This document shows, in pieces, positions 35,346 to 45,259 of a DNA stretch of 64,000 bases. The stretch is taken from assembly GCF_001428665.1 (NCBI RefSeq), contig NZ_LMIJ01000001.1:227696-291695 (forward strand), read 5' to 3'. The translations under genes were made by a program, and so were the position numbers. Position 1 is the stretch's first letter. The number at the start of each line of letters is the position of its first letter. Source of the stretch: Acidovorax sp. Root219 (GTDB taxonomy: Bacteria > Pseudomonadota > Gammaproteobacteria > Burkholderiales > Burkholderiaceae_C). Under the pieces are notes generated by a model, which did not search any database, was not told the origin of the DNA, and was given only the letters and a program-made list of their open reading frames with translations.

Positions 35346-36476
35346 ATGAACACCTCCGATTCACGCCCCCAGGGCGCGCTGGCCGGCATCCGCGTGCTGG
35401 ACATCTCGCGCATCCTCGGCGGACCCTATTGCGGCCAGATCCTGGGCGACCATGGCGCCGACGTGCTCAAGGTGGAACCCCCACAGGGCGACGACACCCG
35501 CACCTGGGGCCCGCCCTTCAAGGACGGAGTGGCCTCGTACTACCACGGGCTCAATCGCAACAAGCGCAGCATGCACCTGGACCTGGGCAGCACGCAGGGC
35601 CGCGAGGCTCTGCTGGCGCTGGTGGCCGAGGCCGATGTGTTGATCGAGAACTTCAAAGCCGGCACGATGGAGCGCTGGGGCATGGGCTACGAGGAGCTGT
35701 CACGGCGCTTCCCGCGCCTGGTGTGGTGCCGCGTCACGGGTTTCGGGTCCGATGGCCCGCTCGGGGCCCTGCCCGGCTACGACGCTGCGGTGCAGGCCAT
35801 GGCAGGCATCATGAGCATCAATGGCGAGGCCGAAGGAGGCCCGCTGCGCGTGGGCCTGCCCGTGGTGGACATGGTGACCGGCCTGAACGCCGTGATCGGT
35901 GTGCTGCTGGCCCTGCAGGAGCGCCAGCGCAGCGGCCGCGGGCAGTTCGTCGAGGCGGCGCTGTACGACAGCGGCCTCTCGCTGCTGCACCCGCACGCGG
36001 CCAACTGGTTTCTGGACGGCAATTCGCCACGGCGCACGGGCAACGCGCACCCGAACATCTACCCCTACGACACGCTGGCCACCGGCACGCAGCCGCTGTT
36101 CATCGCCGTGGGCAACGACCGCCAGTTCGCCAGCCTGTGCCGCTGCATTGGCGTGCCGCAGCTGGCGAGCGACGCCCGCTATGCCAGGGCCGGCGACCGC
36201 TCGGTGAACCGCGTGGCCCTGAAGGCCGCGTTGGAGGAGGCGATGCAGGATTTCGACGGTGCCGCCCTGGTGGACACCCTGATGGCCGCCGGCGTGCCCG
36301 CCGCGCCGGTGCTGTCCGTCGATGCCGCGCTGTCGCATCCGCACACGGCGCACCGGGAGATGGTAGTGGATCTGCCTGGCGGCTACCGCGGCATCGGTGC
36401 GCCGGTGAAGCTCAGCCGCACACCGGCCACCTACCGCCATGCCCCGCTGACGCCAGGCACGGGCTTCGGGGGCTGA
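35346..36476 (+). CDS. Family III CoA transferase (CaiB/BaiF)
   Basis: A 376-residue formyl-CoA-transferase-like enzyme. The N-terminus is GIRVLDISRILGGPYCGQILGDHGADVLKVEPPQGDDTR, with GLNRNKRSMHLDL next. The catalytic Asp lies in PGYDAAVQAMAG, and GLPVVDMVTGLNAVIGVL and GQFVEAALYDSGL are conserved. It transfers CoA between carboxylates without an acyl-adenylate step. It starts 8 bp after the Bug receptor gene, and activates the imported acid for the dehydrogenase upstream (inference). Confidence 0.93.
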   Translation: MNTSDSRPQGALAGIRVLDISRILGGPYCGQILGDHGADVLKVEPPQGDDTRTWGPPFKDGVASYYHGLNRNKRSMHLDLGSTQGREALLALVAEADVLIENFKAGTMERWGMGYEELSRRFPRLVWCRVTGFGSDGPLGALPGYDAAVQAMAGIMSINGEAEGGPLRVGLPVVDMVTGLNAVIGVLLALQERQRSGRGQFVEAALYDSGLSLLHPHAANWFLDGNSPRRTGNAHPNIYPYDTLATGTQPLFIAVGNDRQFASLCRCIGVPQLASDARYARAGDRSVNRVALKAALEEAMQDFDGAALVDTLMAAGVPAAPVLSVDAALSHPHTAHREMVVDLPGGYRGIGAPVKLSRTPATYRHAPLTPGTGFGG

Positions 36477-36491
36477 TCGCCATCGGGATCC

Positions 36492-37529
36492 TCAGCGGAT
36501 AGGGAAGGCGTACATCAGCCCGTTCTTGTTCCACTGGTTGTTCAGGCCGCGCTGCAGGCCCAGGGCCGACTTGGGGCCTACGTTGCGCTCGAAGATCTCA
36601 CCGTAGTTGCCCGTGGTCTTGACGGCGCGGGCCAGCCAGTCGCGGTCCAGCCCCAGCAGCTTGCCAGTGTCTTCGGTGGTGCCCAGTAGGCGCTGCACCA
36701 CGGGGTCGGTGCTGCCGGTCTTGAGCCGGTCGACCGAGGACTGGGTCACGCCATATTCCTCGGCCTCGATCAGGCCGTAGACCACCCACTTGACGATGGC
36801 AAACCACTCATCGTCGCCACGGCGCACCATGGGGCCCAGGGGCTCCTTGGAAATCAGCTCGGGCAGCACCACGTGCTCCGACGGGTCCTTGGCCTCCTTG
36901 TTGCGCACCGATGCGAGGCCGGAGGCGTCGGTGGTGTAGCCCACGCAGCGGCCCGCGAAGTAGGCGGCGGTGGCGGCCTCGACCTTTTCGAACACGGCAG
37001 GCTTGATGGCCAGGTTGTTGGCCTTCGAGTAATCGACGAGGTTCTTCTCGGTGGTGGTGCCCGATTGCACGCACACCGTCTGGCCCTTGAGCTGCTTCAA
37101 GCCCTTGATGCCGCTTTTCTTGAGCACCATCACGCCCTGGCCGTCGTAGTAGGTGACGGCCGTCTGGTGCAGGCCCATGGACGCATCGCGCGTCAATGAA
37201 AAAGTGGTGTTGCGCGAGAGCACGTCGATCTCGCCCGACTGCAGCGCCGTGAAGCGCTGCTGGGTGCTGAGCGGCACGAACTTGACCTTCTCGCCATCGC
37301 CCAGCACCGCCGCCGCCACTGCGCGGCAGATGTCCACATCGAGGCCCGACCACTTGCCCCCCGCATCGGCTACCGAAAAGCCGGCCAGCGCCGTGTTGAC
37401 GCCGCAGACCACCAGGCCCCGGGCCTTGATGCCGTCCAGCGTCTTGCCGGCATGCGCGGACAAGGGTGCGGCACATGTGGCAACGAGGAACAGGCTGGTG
37501 ACTGCGGTGCGCAGGGGGGAATGGGTCAT
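36492..37529 (-). CDS. ABC transporter amino-acid-binding protein (AapJ/BztA-like)
   Basis: A 345-residue periplasmic binding protein. The signal peptide (about 1-27) ends in SAHA, followed by GKTLDGIKARGLVVCGVNTALAGFSVADAGGKWSGLDVDICRAVAAAVL, the type found in general L-amino-acid receptors AapJ/BztA. Later landmarks are FVPLSTQQRFTALQSGEIDVLSRNTTFSLTRD and CVQSGTTTEKNLVDY. No permease or ATPase gene is adjacent, so it is an orphan here or its partners lie elsewhere. It is convergent with the CoA-transferase gene 15 bp away. Confidence 0.92.
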   Translation of the reverse strand: MTHSPLRTAVTSLFLVATCAAPLSAHAGKTLDGIKARGLVVCGVNTALAGFSVADAGGKWSGLDVDICRAVAAAVLGDGEKVKFVPLSTQQRFTALQSGEIDVLSRNTTFSLTRDASMGLHQTAVTYYDGQGVMVLKKSGIKGLKQLKGQTVCVQSGTTTEKNLVDYSKANNLAIKPAVFEKVEAATAAYFAGRCVGYTTDASGLASVRNKEAKDPSEHVVLPELISKEPLGPMVRRGDDEWFAIVKWVVYGLIEAEEYGVTQSSVDRLKTGSTDPVVQRLLGTTEDTGKLLGLDRDWLARAVKTTGNYGEIFERNVGPKSALGLQRGLNNQWNKNGLMYAFPIR

Positions 37530-37728
37530 GAAAGGCTTGCTCCTTGAAAATACGGCCGTGATGCACCCTGCGCACTGCCCGCCGTCACCTTGTGGGTGCG
37601 AGATTCTGGACGATACGTGCCGTGCAACCGCATCGGGGTTTACGAGGATGGAGGCGACAGGCTACACGGATTGCACCACAGCATCTACAAGCAAACAGCT
37701 GCTTACAAAAGCCGGGGCCGCAGCCATA

Positions 37729-38238
37729 TCAGAGCAGCTTCTTCTGCAGAAACTGCGCCTGCCCCATCGCCGGGTCCAGCGCATACGGCGCGAAGCCCTC
37801 GCGCAGGTACAGCGCCATGGCGCTGGTGTTGCCCGAGAGCACTTCGAGCGTGAGCTTGCAGGCACCGCGCTCGCGCGCGATGGACTCCACCAGCGCCAGC
37901 ATGCGCTGCGCGATGCGCTGGCCGCGCCAGCCCGGTGCCACCACCACGTCGTGCACGTTGACCAGGGGCTGGCAGGCAAAGGTGGAAAAGCCCTCGAAGC
38001 AGTTGACCAGACCCACGGGCACGGGCGGCGCGTCCTCTTGCTGTGCCCAGGCCAGCACGCTGAAGGCCTGTGGGCGCTGCCGCAGTGCGGCGGGCAGGCC
38101 GTGCAGCACATGCGCGGCCAGCGGCTGGCCACCACCGGCTGCGTCGCGGGCGTAGCCGTCGAGCAACTGCACCAGCGCCTGGGCATCGCCGGGATCGGCG
38201 TAGTCCACGCGGCGAACTTCAATCTGTGCGGGAGTCAT
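37729..38238 (-). CDS. GNAT-family N-acetyltransferase
   Basis: A 169-residue GNAT protein. The acetyl-CoA loop VHDVVVAPGWRGQRIAQRMLALVESIARERGACKL is motif A, and LEVLSGNTSAMALYLREGFAPYALD is motif B. The ATG at 38238 lies 4 bp beyond the glmM stop codon; an ATG at 38262 would overlap glmM. It is cotranscribed last in the rlmE-ftsH-folP-glmM direction, at least with glmM. The acceptor is unknown. Confidence 0.87.
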   Translation of the reverse strand: MTPAQIEVRRVDYADPGDAQALVQLLDGYARDAAGGGQPLAAHVLHGLPAALRQRPQAFSVLAWAQQEDAPPVPVGLVNCFEGFSTFACQPLVNVHDVVVAPGWRGQRIAQRMLALVESIARERGACKLTLEVLSGNTSAMALYLREGFAPYALDPAMGQAQFLQKKLL

Positions 38239-38242
38239 GGTC

Positions 38243-39577
38243 TCAACCTGCACGGGCTGCATCGGCCAGGCGCTGGGCGCAGTGGCTCGCCTGCTGGGCC
38301 TCGCGCGCCTCGACCATCACGCGCAGCAGGGGCTCGGTGCCGCTGGCGCGTATCAGCACGCGGCCCGTGGTGCCCAGCTCCTGCTTCACGGCCTCGGTCT
38401 CTCGGGCCAGCAGCTGGTTCGACTTCCAGTCCTGACCGGGAGCCAGGCGCACGTTGAGCAGCACCTGGGGGTACAGGGTCACGTCGCTGAGCAGCTCGGG
38501 CAGCTTCCTGCCGCTGCGCACGCAGGCCTGCAGCACCTGCAGGGCGCTGACCAGGCCATCGCCCGTGGTGTGGCGGTCCAGCGCCAGCAGGTGGCCTGAG
38601 CCCTCGCCGCCCAGCGTCCAGCCGTGGCGCGCCAGCTCTTCGAGCACGTAGCGGTCGCCCACCTTGGCGCGCACGAATTGCACGCCGCGCTGCTGCAGCG
38701 CCACCTCCACGGCCATGTTGGTCATGAGGGTGCCGACCACGCCGGGCACCTCTTCGCCGCGGCCCAGGCGGTCGGCGGCCATGAGGTAGAGCAGCTCGTC
38801 GCCGTTGTACAGGCGGCCCGTGGCATCCACCATCTGCAGGCGGTCGGCATCGCCGTCGAGCGCGATGCCGTAGTCGGCGCGGTTGGCGCGCACCGAGCGC
38901 ACCAGCGCCTCGGGGTGCGTGGCCCCCACCTCGTGGTTGATGTTCAGGCCGTCGGGCGCGCAGCCGATGGACAGCACCTCGGCGCCCAACTCGTGGAACA
39001 CCTTGGGCGCCACCTGGTAGGCCGCGCCATGGGCGCCATCCACCACGATCTTCAGGCCCTTCAGGGTCAGGTCCTGCGGGAAGGTGCTCTTGCAGAACTC
39101 GATGTAGCGGCCCGCCGCGTCGTCAAGACGGCGCGCCTTGCCCAGGCTGGCCGAGTCGGCCCACACAGGGGCTTCAGACAGGGCCGCTTCCACCGCCAGC
39201 TCCCAGGCGTCGGGCAGTTTGGTGCCCTGGGCGCTGAAGAACTTGATGCCGTTGTCGGGAAACGCGTTGTGGCTGGCGCTGATCACCACGCCCAGGCTGG
39301 CGCGCTGCGCGCGTGTGAGGTAGGCCACGCCCGGCGTGGGCAGCGGGCCGAGCAGCACCACGTCCACCCCGGCCGAGTTGAAGCCCGACTCCAGCGCGCT
39401 TTCGAGCATGTAGCCCGAAATGCGCGTGTCCTTGCCGATGAGCACGGTGGGGCGTTCTTCGGTGCGGCGCAGCACGCGCCCCACGGCATGGGCCAGGCGC
39501 AGCACGAAGTCGGGGGTGATGGGGGCCTGGCCCACGGTACCGCGGATGCCGTCGGTGCCGAAATACTGGCGTGTCAT
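38243..39577 (-). CDS. glmM: Phosphoglucosamine mutase
   Basis: A 444-residue enzyme converting glucosamine-6-phosphate to glucosamine-1-phosphate for UDP-GlcNAc, peptidoglycan and LPS. The N-terminus is [16 protein letters not shown]. The active phosphoserine loop is [19 protein letters not shown], the Mg-binding loop is [13 protein letters not shown], the sugar loop is [10 protein letters not shown], and the phosphate loop is [16 protein letters not shown]. It follows folP by 80 bp on the same strand, the conserved order in proteobacteria. Confidence 0.98.
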   Translation of the reverse strand: MTRQYFGTDGIRGTVGQAPITPDFVLRLAHAVGRVLRRTEERPTVLIGKDTRISGYMLESALESGFNSAGVDVVLLGPLPTPGVAYLTRAQRASLGVVISASHNAFPDNGIKFFSAQGTKLPDAWELAVEAALSEAPVWADSASLGKARRLDDAAGRYIEFCKSTFPQDLTLKGLKIVVDGAHGAAYQVAPKVFHELGAEVLSIGCAPDGLNINHEVGATHPEALVRSVRANRADYGIALDGDADRLQMVDATGRLYNGDELLYLMAADRLGRGEEVPGVVGTLMTNMAVEVALQQRGVQFVRAKVGDRYVLEELARHGWTLGGEGSGHLLALDRHTTGDGLVSALQVLQACVRSGRKLPELLSDVTLYPQVLLNVRLAPGQDWKSNQLLARETEAVKQELGTTGRVLIRASGTEPLLRVMVEAREAQQASHCAQRLADAARAG

Positions 39578-39657
39578 GTGTGAAATCTCCTCGGGTTCTG
39601 TCGCTTTTTGGTTTTGCTTCGCACTTGCTCGTACCGGCCTCGTACCTGCCACAGCCC

Positions 39658-40497
39658 TCACGGCTGTCGCTGCTGCTCCATGGCCTGCCACACGGCCAGG
39701 GCGGTCACCGTCTCGGCCACGTCGTGCACGCGCACGATGCGCGCACCGTTCACCACCGCCAGCAGCGCCGCCGCCACACTGGGCAGCATGCGTTCGCCAG
39801 CCACGGCCAGCCCGGTCACCGCCCCCAGGGACGACTTGCGCGACCAGCCGGCCAACACTGCGTAGCCTGTGGCCGCCAGCTCCTGCTGGCGCGCCAGCAG
39901 CGCAAAGTTCTGCTCCACCGTCTTGCCAAAGCCAATGCCGGGATCGAGTGCGATGCGCCCAGGGGCCACGCCCAGGGCCTGCAGACCGTCGGCAGCCTGC
40001 GCCAGGAACGACAGCACCTGGGCCACCACGTCGCCCGCCATGGGCGCCACCTGCATGGTCTGCGGATCGCGGTGCATGTGCATCAGGCAAACCCCGCACA
40101 GCGGGTGGCTGGCCACCACGGCCGCCGCGCCAGGTTGGCGCAGCGCCCACACATCGTTGACGATGTCGGCCCCCAGGTCGAGCACGGCCTGCATCACCTC
40201 GGGCTTGTAGGTGTCGACAGACACCGGCACGCCCAGCGACACTGCGCCCTGCACCACCGGCACCACGCGGGCCAGCTCTTCGGCCAGCGGCACGGCGGGG
40301 CTGCCGGGGCGCGTGGATTCACCGCCGATGTCGAGGATGCGCGCACCATCGCGCACCAGTTGCTCGCAATGGCGCAGCGCAGCGGCCGTGCTGGCGTGCT
40401 GCCCGCCGTCCGAGAACGAATCGGGCGTGACATTGACGATGCCCATGACCTGCGGCCGGGCGAGATCAATGGCGAAGCGGGAGGTCTGCCAGAGCAT
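39658..40497 (-). CDS. folP: Dihydropteroate synthase
   Basis: A 279-residue TIM-barrel enzyme of folate synthesis, joining 4-aminobenzoate to dihydropterin pyrophosphate and the target of sulfonamides. Landmarks are [53 protein letters not shown], and [17 protein letters not shown]. The ATG at 40497 gives [20 protein letters not shown]; longer frames are spurious. It lies between ftsH (193 bp upstream, with a terminator hairpin between) and glmM. Confidence 0.97.
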   Translation of the reverse strand: MLWQTSRFAIDLARPQVMGIVNVTPDSFSDGGQHASTAAALRHCEQLVRDGARILDIGGESTRPGSPAVPLAEELARVVPVVQGAVSLGVPVSVDTYKPEVMQAVLDLGADIVNDVWALRQPGAAAVVASHPLCGVCLMHMHRDPQTMQVAPMAGDVVAQVLSFLAQAADGLQALGVAPGRIALDPGIGFGKTVEQNFALLARQQELAATGYAVLAGWSRKSSLGAVTGLAVAGERMLPSVAAALLAVVNGARIVRVHDVAETVTALAVWQAMEQQRQP

Positions 40498-40621
40498 GGA
40501 ATGGGAGGTGGTCCACCGGGGACTGAACGGCGCCGCCAGGGACGCACAGGCAGGAGGCCGGAAGGGAAGTGGATGCGGGAGAGAGACGAAAAAAGGGGTG
40601 CTGCCGGGCCCGGCCACGAAA

Positions 40622-40642
40622 AACGGGGCACTGGGCCCCGTT
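40622..40642 (-). terminator. Rho-independent terminator after ftsH
   Basis: On the minus strand AACGGGGC and GCCCCGTT form a perfect 8-bp stem with a 5-nt loop, followed by TTTCG. It is 48 bp past the ftsH stop codon and before folP, so ftsH and folP may be only partly cotranscribed. Confidence 0.7.
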
Positions 40643-40689
40643 GCTGCGGTCGAACCGCTGGTTCGCCTGTCGTGCCTGGACGCTCTCTA

Positions 40690-42618
40690 TCAGGCGGCCG
40701 ATGGAGCTGCTGGCGCAGCCTCGGTGGCTACGGCAGGCGTGCCGCCACCAGGCGTGTCACCACCCGACGAAGGCGTGCGGGGCGTCCAGTCCTTGGGAGG
40801 GCGTGGAGGCTTGCCGGCCATGATGTCGTCGAGCTGTTCCGTGTCGATGGTTTCCCATTCGAGCAGGGCTTTGGCCATGGCGTGCATCTTGTCGCTGTTC
40901 TCTTCGATCAGGCGGCGGGCCAGGTCGTACTGCTCGTCGATGATGCGGCGCACCTCGCCATCGACCTTTTCCATGGTCTGCTCGCTCATGTTGGTGGTCT
41001 TGGTGACCGAGCGGCCCAGGAACACTTCGCCTTCATTCTCGGCATAGACCATCGGGCCCAAGGCTGCGGTCATGCCATAGCGGGTCACCATGTCACGCGC
41101 GATGTGCGTGGCACGCTCGAAGTCGTTGCTGGCGCCGGTGGTCATCTGGTTCATGAACACTTCTTCGGCAATGCGGCCACCGAACAGCATGCTGATCTGG
41201 TTGAGCATGTATTCACGGTCGTAGCTGTAGCGGTCCTGCGCGGGCAGGCTCATCGTCACGCCCAGGGCACGGCCACGGGGGATGATGGTGACCTTGTGCA
41301 CCGGGTCGCACTTGGGCAGCAGCTTGCCGATCAGGGCGTGGCCGGACTCGTGGTAGGCCGTGTTGCGGCGCTCTTCCTCGGGCATGACCATGCTCTTGCG
41401 CTCGGGGCCCATGAGGATCTTGTCCTTGGCCTTCTCGAAGTCCTGCATCTCCACGGTGCGGGCGTTGCGGCGCGCAGCCATCAGGGCGGCTTCATTGCAC
41501 AGGTTGGCCAGGTCGGCACCGCTCATGCCGGGGGTGCCACGGGCGATGATGTTCGGGGCCACGTCCTGGCCGATCGGGATCTTGCGCATGTGCACGTTCA
41601 GGATCTGTTCGCGGCCGCGGATGTCGGGCAGCGTCACGTACACCTGGCGGTCGAACCGGCCGGGGCGCAGCAGGGCGGCGTCCAGGATGTCGGGGCGGTT
41701 GGTGGCAGCCACCACGATCACGCCCAGATTGGTTTCGAAGCCGTCCATCTCGACCAGCATCTGGTTCAGGGTCTGTTCGCGCTCGTCGTTGCCACCACCG
41801 AGGCCGGCACCGCGCTGGCGGCCCACGGCGTCGATTTCATCGATGAAGATGATGCAGGGGGCGTTCTTCTTGGCGTTGTCGAACATGTCGCGCACACGGG
41901 CCGCACCCACGCCGACGAACATTTCCACGAAGTCGGAGCCCGAGATGCTGAAGAACGGCACCTTGGCTTCGCCCGCGATGGACTTGGCCAGCAGGGTCTT
42001 GCCGGTGCCGGGCGGGCCGACCAGCAGCAGGCCACGCGGAATGCGCCCGCCGAGCTTCTGGAACTTCTGCGGGTCTTTCAGGAAGTCCACGACTTCCTTG
42101 ACTTCTTCCTTGGCCTCGTCACAACCGGCCACGTCCGCGAAAGTGACCTGGTTGTTGTTTTCGTCGAGCATGCGCGCTTTGCTCTTGCCGAAGCTGAAGG
42201 CACCGCCCTTGCCGCCGCCCTGCATCTGGCGCATGAAGTAAACCCATACGCCGATGAGCAGCAGCATGGGGCCCCAACTGACCAGCAAGGTCATGAGCAG
42301 GGAGCCTTCTTCACGGGGCTTGACGTCGAACTTGACGTTGTGGCTGATCAGGTCGCCCACCAGGCCGCGGTCCAGCACCGATGCGTTCGTGCGGATCTTG
42401 CGGTCGTCGTTGGTCGTGGCAACGATCTCGCCGCCGCTCAACCCCTCGGGGATGGTGGCGCTCTTGATACGGTTGTTACGAACTTCTTCGAGGAATTCGG
42501 AGTACCCGATATGTCCTGCGCTGGCGCCGCCACGGGTGTCAAACTGCTTGAACACCGTGAACAGCACCATGGCAATGACCAGCCATACGGCAATTTTTGA
42601 AAACCACTGATTGTTCAA
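40690..42618 (-). CDS. ftsH: ATP-dependent zinc metalloprotease FtsH
   Basis: A 642-residue inner-membrane AAA+ protease. It has two N-terminal membrane segments (about 4-22 and 105-125), an AAA+ module with Walker [13 protein letters not shown], Walker [13 protein letters not shown] and SRH ([20 protein letters not shown]), and the M41 zinc motif HESGHAL. No ATG lies at the expected place: a TTG at 42618 encodes the residue before [13 protein letters not shown], with GGAG six bases upstream. A sigma-32-like promoter lies at 42674-42701. Confidence 0.96.
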   Translation of the reverse strand: MNNQWFSKIAVWLVIAMVLFTVFKQFDTRGGASAGHIGYSEFLEEVRNNRIKSATIPEGLSGGEIVATTNDDRKIRTNASVLDRGLVGDLISHNVKFDVKPREEGSLLMTLLVSWGPMLLLIGVWVYFMRQMQGGGKGGAFSFGKSKARMLDENNNQVTFADVAGCDEAKEEVKEVVDFLKDPQKFQKLGGRIPRGLLLVGPPGTGKTLLAKSIAGEAKVPFFSISGSDFVEMFVGVGAARVRDMFDNAKKNAPCIIFIDEIDAVGRQRGAGLGGGNDEREQTLNQMLVEMDGFETNLGVIVVAATNRPDILDAALLRPGRFDRQVYVTLPDIRGREQILNVHMRKIPIGQDVAPNIIARGTPGMSGADLANLCNEAALMAARRNARTVEMQDFEKAKDKILMGPERKSMVMPEEERRNTAYHESGHALIGKLLPKCDPVHKVTIIPRGRALGVTMSLPAQDRYSYDREYMLNQISMLFGGRIAEEVFMNQMTTGASNDFERATHIARDMVTRYGMTAALGPMVYAENEGEVFLGRSVTKTTNMSEQTMEKVDGEVRRIIDEQYDLARRLIEENSDKMHAMAKALLEWETIDTEQLDDIMAGKPPRPPKDWTPRTPSSGGDTPGGGTPAVATEAAPAAPSAA

Positions 42619-42673
42619 GCGGGGCTCCAGTTGCAAGGGAGAAAGGGCGACGGTCACAAAGCCGTCACGGCCT

Positions 42674-42701
42674 ATATGTGGCCCATTTTAGGTCTTTCAA
42701 G
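42674..42701 (-). promoter_or_regulatory. Sigma-32-like heat-shock promoter for ftsH
   Basis: On the minus strand CTTGAA (42701-42696) is followed after 14 bp by CCACATAT (42681-42674). The heat-shock consensus is CTTGAA with a 13-15-bp gap to CCCCATnT. It lies about 56 bp upstream of the TTG start. ftsH is a known RpoH target in E. coli. Confidence 0.65.
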
Positions 42702-42821
42702 CGCAGACACCATGGCTATTCCCCCTAGCGGCCATGGGCACCGCTCGGGATTTGGGGGGTTTGTCACATATCGGCGGGGGTTTTGCCTCTCAGGCAGCTC
42801 CCTTTGGGAGATTTCGGCGCA

Positions 42822-43484
42822 TCACGCCGATTTCTTGAGCCCCATGCCGACCAGGAAGGTTTCTGACGATTTATCGCGCGATGCCTTGGGCTTTACGGGT
42901 TTGACCACCTTGAAGGTCTGCTTGAACAGCGTGACCAGGTCGCTGTAGCCGCTGCCGTGAAACAGCTTGACCACCAGCGCCCCATCGGGCTTGAGGTGGG
43001 TGGTGGCGAATTCCACCGCCAGCTCGACCAGATGGGAAATGCGGGCGGCATCGGCCGATTCAATCCCCGAGAGGTTGGGCGCCATGTCCGAGACCACCAC
43101 GTCCACCACCCGGCCGTCCAGTGCCGCCTCCAGTTGCGCCAGCACCGCCTCTTCGCGAAAATCCCCGTTCAGGAAAGTCACGCCCTCGACAGGCTCCATG
43201 GGCAGGATGTCCAGGGCGATGATGGTGCCGTTGAGTTGCCCCGTGGCCGCGCCGCCCGGCGACAGGCGCCGGCGCACGTACTGGCTCCAGGCACCGGGCG
43301 TGGAGCCCAGGTCCACCACCGTATTGCCGGGTTTGATGAGGTGCAGCTGCTCATCGATCTCCTTGAGCTTGTAGGCTGCACGGGCCCGAAAACCCTCTTT
43401 CTGGGCCAACTTGACGTAGGTGTCGTTGACGTGGTCATTGAGCCACGCCTTGTTGACCTTCTTGCTTTGGGTTTTAACTTTCAT
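42822..43484 (-). CDS. rlmE: 23S rRNA 2'-O-methyltransferase (U2552)
   Basis: A 220-residue FtsJ/RlmE-type SAM methyltransferase. The catalytic K-D-K-E set is visible: Lys in [10 protein letters not shown], Asp in [12 protein letters not shown], Lys in [12 protein letters not shown], and Glu in [10 protein letters not shown]. The SAM motif is [13 protein letters not shown]. It is upstream of ftsH on the minus strand and divergent from yhbY, the conserved arrangement around ftsH. Confidence 0.97.
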   Translation of the reverse strand: MKVKTQSKKVNKAWLNDHVNDTYVKLAQKEGFRARAAYKLKEIDEQLHLIKPGNTVVDLGSTPGAWSQYVRRRLSPGGAATGQLNGTIIALDILPMEPVEGVTFLNGDFREEAVLAQLEAALDGRVVDVVVSDMAPNLSGIESADAARISHLVELAVEFATTHLKPDGALVVKLFHGSGYSDLVTLFKQTFKVVKPVKPKASRDKSSETFLVGMGLKKSA

Positions 43485-43517
43485 TGTGTTTTTCTTTCAG
43501 CCTCGATAATACGGCCC

Positions 43518-44000
43518 ATGCCCCAAATTCAATTGACTCCCGCTGAGCGCCGGGAATACCGCGCCGATGCCCATCACCTCAACCCCGTGGTGCTCGTGGG
43601 CGGCGATGGCCTCACCCCCGCCGTGCAAAAGGAAATCGACGCCGCCCTGAACGCCCACGGGCTGATCAAGGTGCGCGTTTTCAACGACGACCGCGCCGCC
43701 CGCGAGCTGATGTACCAGCAGCTCACGGCCGACCTGAGCGCCGCGCCCATCCAGCACATCGGCAAGCTCCTCGTGCTGTGGCGCCCCCAGCCCGCCAAGG
43801 ACAAGGAACGCACCATCGACGAAGACCGCATGCCCGGCCCGCGTGACGTGAAGGTGCTCAAGTACAGCAAGCGCGCCGGCCAGCGCCCCGAGGTCAAGCA
43901 GCTGCGCGTGCTGGGCAACCAGCGCCTGACGCCCGGCGGCCAGATCAAGCGGGCCAAGAAGCCCAAGCTCAAGTCCGTCAAGAAACGCCAGGCTGACTGA
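43518..44000 (+). CDS. yhbY: YhbY/CRS1-type ribosome-associated RNA-binding protein
   Basis: A 160-residue protein with an N-terminal CRM domain (about 1-97). It begins MPQIQLTPAERREYRADAHHLNPVVLVGGDGLTPAVQKEIDAALNAHGLIKVRV and continues with GKLLVLWRP. A basic, Lys/Arg-rich tail (from about 110 to 160) probably binds rRNA and is longer than the E. coli protein. It starts 34 bp divergent from rlmE and helps 50S assembly. The next gene follows 5 bp later. Confidence 0.93.
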   Translation: MPQIQLTPAERREYRADAHHLNPVVLVGGDGLTPAVQKEIDAALNAHGLIKVRVFNDDRAARELMYQQLTADLSAAPIQHIGKLLVLWRPQPAKDKERTIDEDRMPGPRDVKVLKYSKRAGQRPEVKQLRVLGNQRLTPGGQIKRAKKPKLKSVKKRQAD

Positions 44001-44005
44001 TCCGC

Positions 44006-44770
44006 ATGCAGGCCACGCCCGCTGGCGGCGCTGCGCCCCCCGGGGGCCAGCGCCACGTCATCTGCATGAAATGGGGCACGAAATACGGCCCCGAATACGT
44101 CAATCGCCTCTATGCCATGGTGCGCAGGCACCTGGCTGGCGATTTCAACTTCGTCTGCCTCACCGACAGCAATGCCGGTATCCGCAGCGAAGTGCAGTGC
44201 CTGCCCATCCCGCCGCTGGACCTGCCTGCCGGCATTCCCGAGCGCGGCTGGACCAAGCTCGTCACCTTCAGCGCCGACCTGCACGGCCTCAAGGGCACCG
44301 CGCTGTTCCTCGACGTGGATGTGGTCGTCACCGGCCCGCTCGATGATTTCTTCACCCAGCCGGGCGAATTCCTCATCATCCACGATTACAAGCGTCCCTG
44401 GCGCGTCACGGGCAATTCGTCGGTGTACCGCTTCGAGCTGGGCGCCCACCCGGACGTGCTCGACTATTTTCGCGGCCATTTCGCGCAGATCCGCGAGCAG
44501 TTCCGCAACGAGCAGGCCTACCTGTCGGACTTTCTGCACCGCCAGGGCAAGCTCGCCTACTGGCCTGCGGCCTGGTGCCCGAGCTTCAAATACCACGGCA
44601 TCCCCGCCTGGCCCAGCAACTACTGGAAGGCGCCTTTCGTGCCGCAGGATGCGCGCATCGTGATCTTTCACGGCGAGTGCAACCCGCCCGATGCGCTGGC
44701 TGGCCGGCGCAACCGGCGTTTTCGCTACATCCGCCCCGCCACCTGGGTGGCCGAGCACTGGCACGAATAA
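44006..44770 (+). CDS. Putative glycosyltransferase (GT-A-type, DxD)
   Basis: A 254-residue protein resembling GT8-like or capsular glycosyltransferases. The N-terminus HVICMKWGTKYGPEYVNRLYAMVRRHL begins the nucleotide-sugar fold. The DxD metal motif is LFLDVDVVVTGPLDDFF. The later AYWPAAWCPSFKYHG and IVIFHGECNPPDAL may be acceptor or metal elements. It lies 5 bp after yhbY, an operon of unclear logic, and convergent with the DUF4149 gene. The acceptor and sugar are unknown. Confidence 0.72.
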   Translation: MQATPAGGAAPPGGQRHVICMKWGTKYGPEYVNRLYAMVRRHLAGDFNFVCLTDSNAGIRSEVQCLPIPPLDLPAGIPERGWTKLVTFSADLHGLKGTALFLDVDVVVTGPLDDFFTQPGEFLIIHDYKRPWRVTGNSSVYRFELGAHPDVLDYFRGHFAQIREQFRNEQAYLSDFLHRQGKLAYWPAAWCPSFKYHGIPAWPSNYWKAPFVPQDARIVIFHGECNPPDALAGRRNRRFRYIRPATWVAEHWHE

Positions 44771-44776
44771 GCGGTT

Positions 44777-45235
44777 TCAAAGACCGGGCTGCGCCGGCCC
44801 GGCCCCGTCTTCGGCGGGAGCGACCGCAACCTGCACGGTACGCCACAGCACCACCAGCGCGCACACCCACTGCAGCACGTACATGCCGGTGCCCACGGAA
44901 TGCCACAGGCGCAGGTCCTGCCGCGCGACGATGCGCGGCGACACGCCAAACTGCACCAGCAGGGCGAGCAGCAGGCCACCGAGCACGAAGCCCAGGACGG
45001 CCTTGGCCCAGGGCTCCTGGAACTCCTCGTGCCGGCGCCGGGAGATGAGCAGCAGCAGCATGCAGCAAGCCACCGTGACCCAGGTCTGCGCCGCGAACAG
45101 CTTCGCCGCCATCTGCCCTGCCATCGCGGCCGAGGGCAGGTGGGCGAACAGCAGGGGCACCACCAGGAAACCCACGGTGGTCAGGCTGCCCCACCACAGG
45201 GCAGCGGCCAGTGCAGGAAGGCGCGCAGCGATCAT
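44777..45235 (-). CDS. DUF4149-type membrane protein
   Basis: A 152-residue integral membrane protein with four hydrophobic segments (starting LPALAAALWWGSLTTVGFLVVPLLF, then TWVTVACCMLLLLIS, AVLGFVLGGLLLALLVQFG, and YVLQWVCALVVLW). The opening and the repeated HSVGTGMYVLQ are typical of the TMEM205/DUF4149 family, which is often near greA in betaproteobacteria. It is 24 bp downstream of greA on the same strand. The function is unknown. Confidence 0.85.
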   Translation of the reverse strand: MIAARLPALAAALWWGSLTTVGFLVVPLLFAHLPSAAMAGQMAAKLFAAQTWVTVACCMLLLLISRRRHEEFQEPWAKAVLGFVLGGLLLALLVQFGVSPRIVARQDLRLWHSVGTGMYVLQWVCALVVLWRTVQVAVAPAEDGAGPAQPGL

Positions 45236-45259
45236 GAAGCCAAAGAGGGCCTGCTGGCC

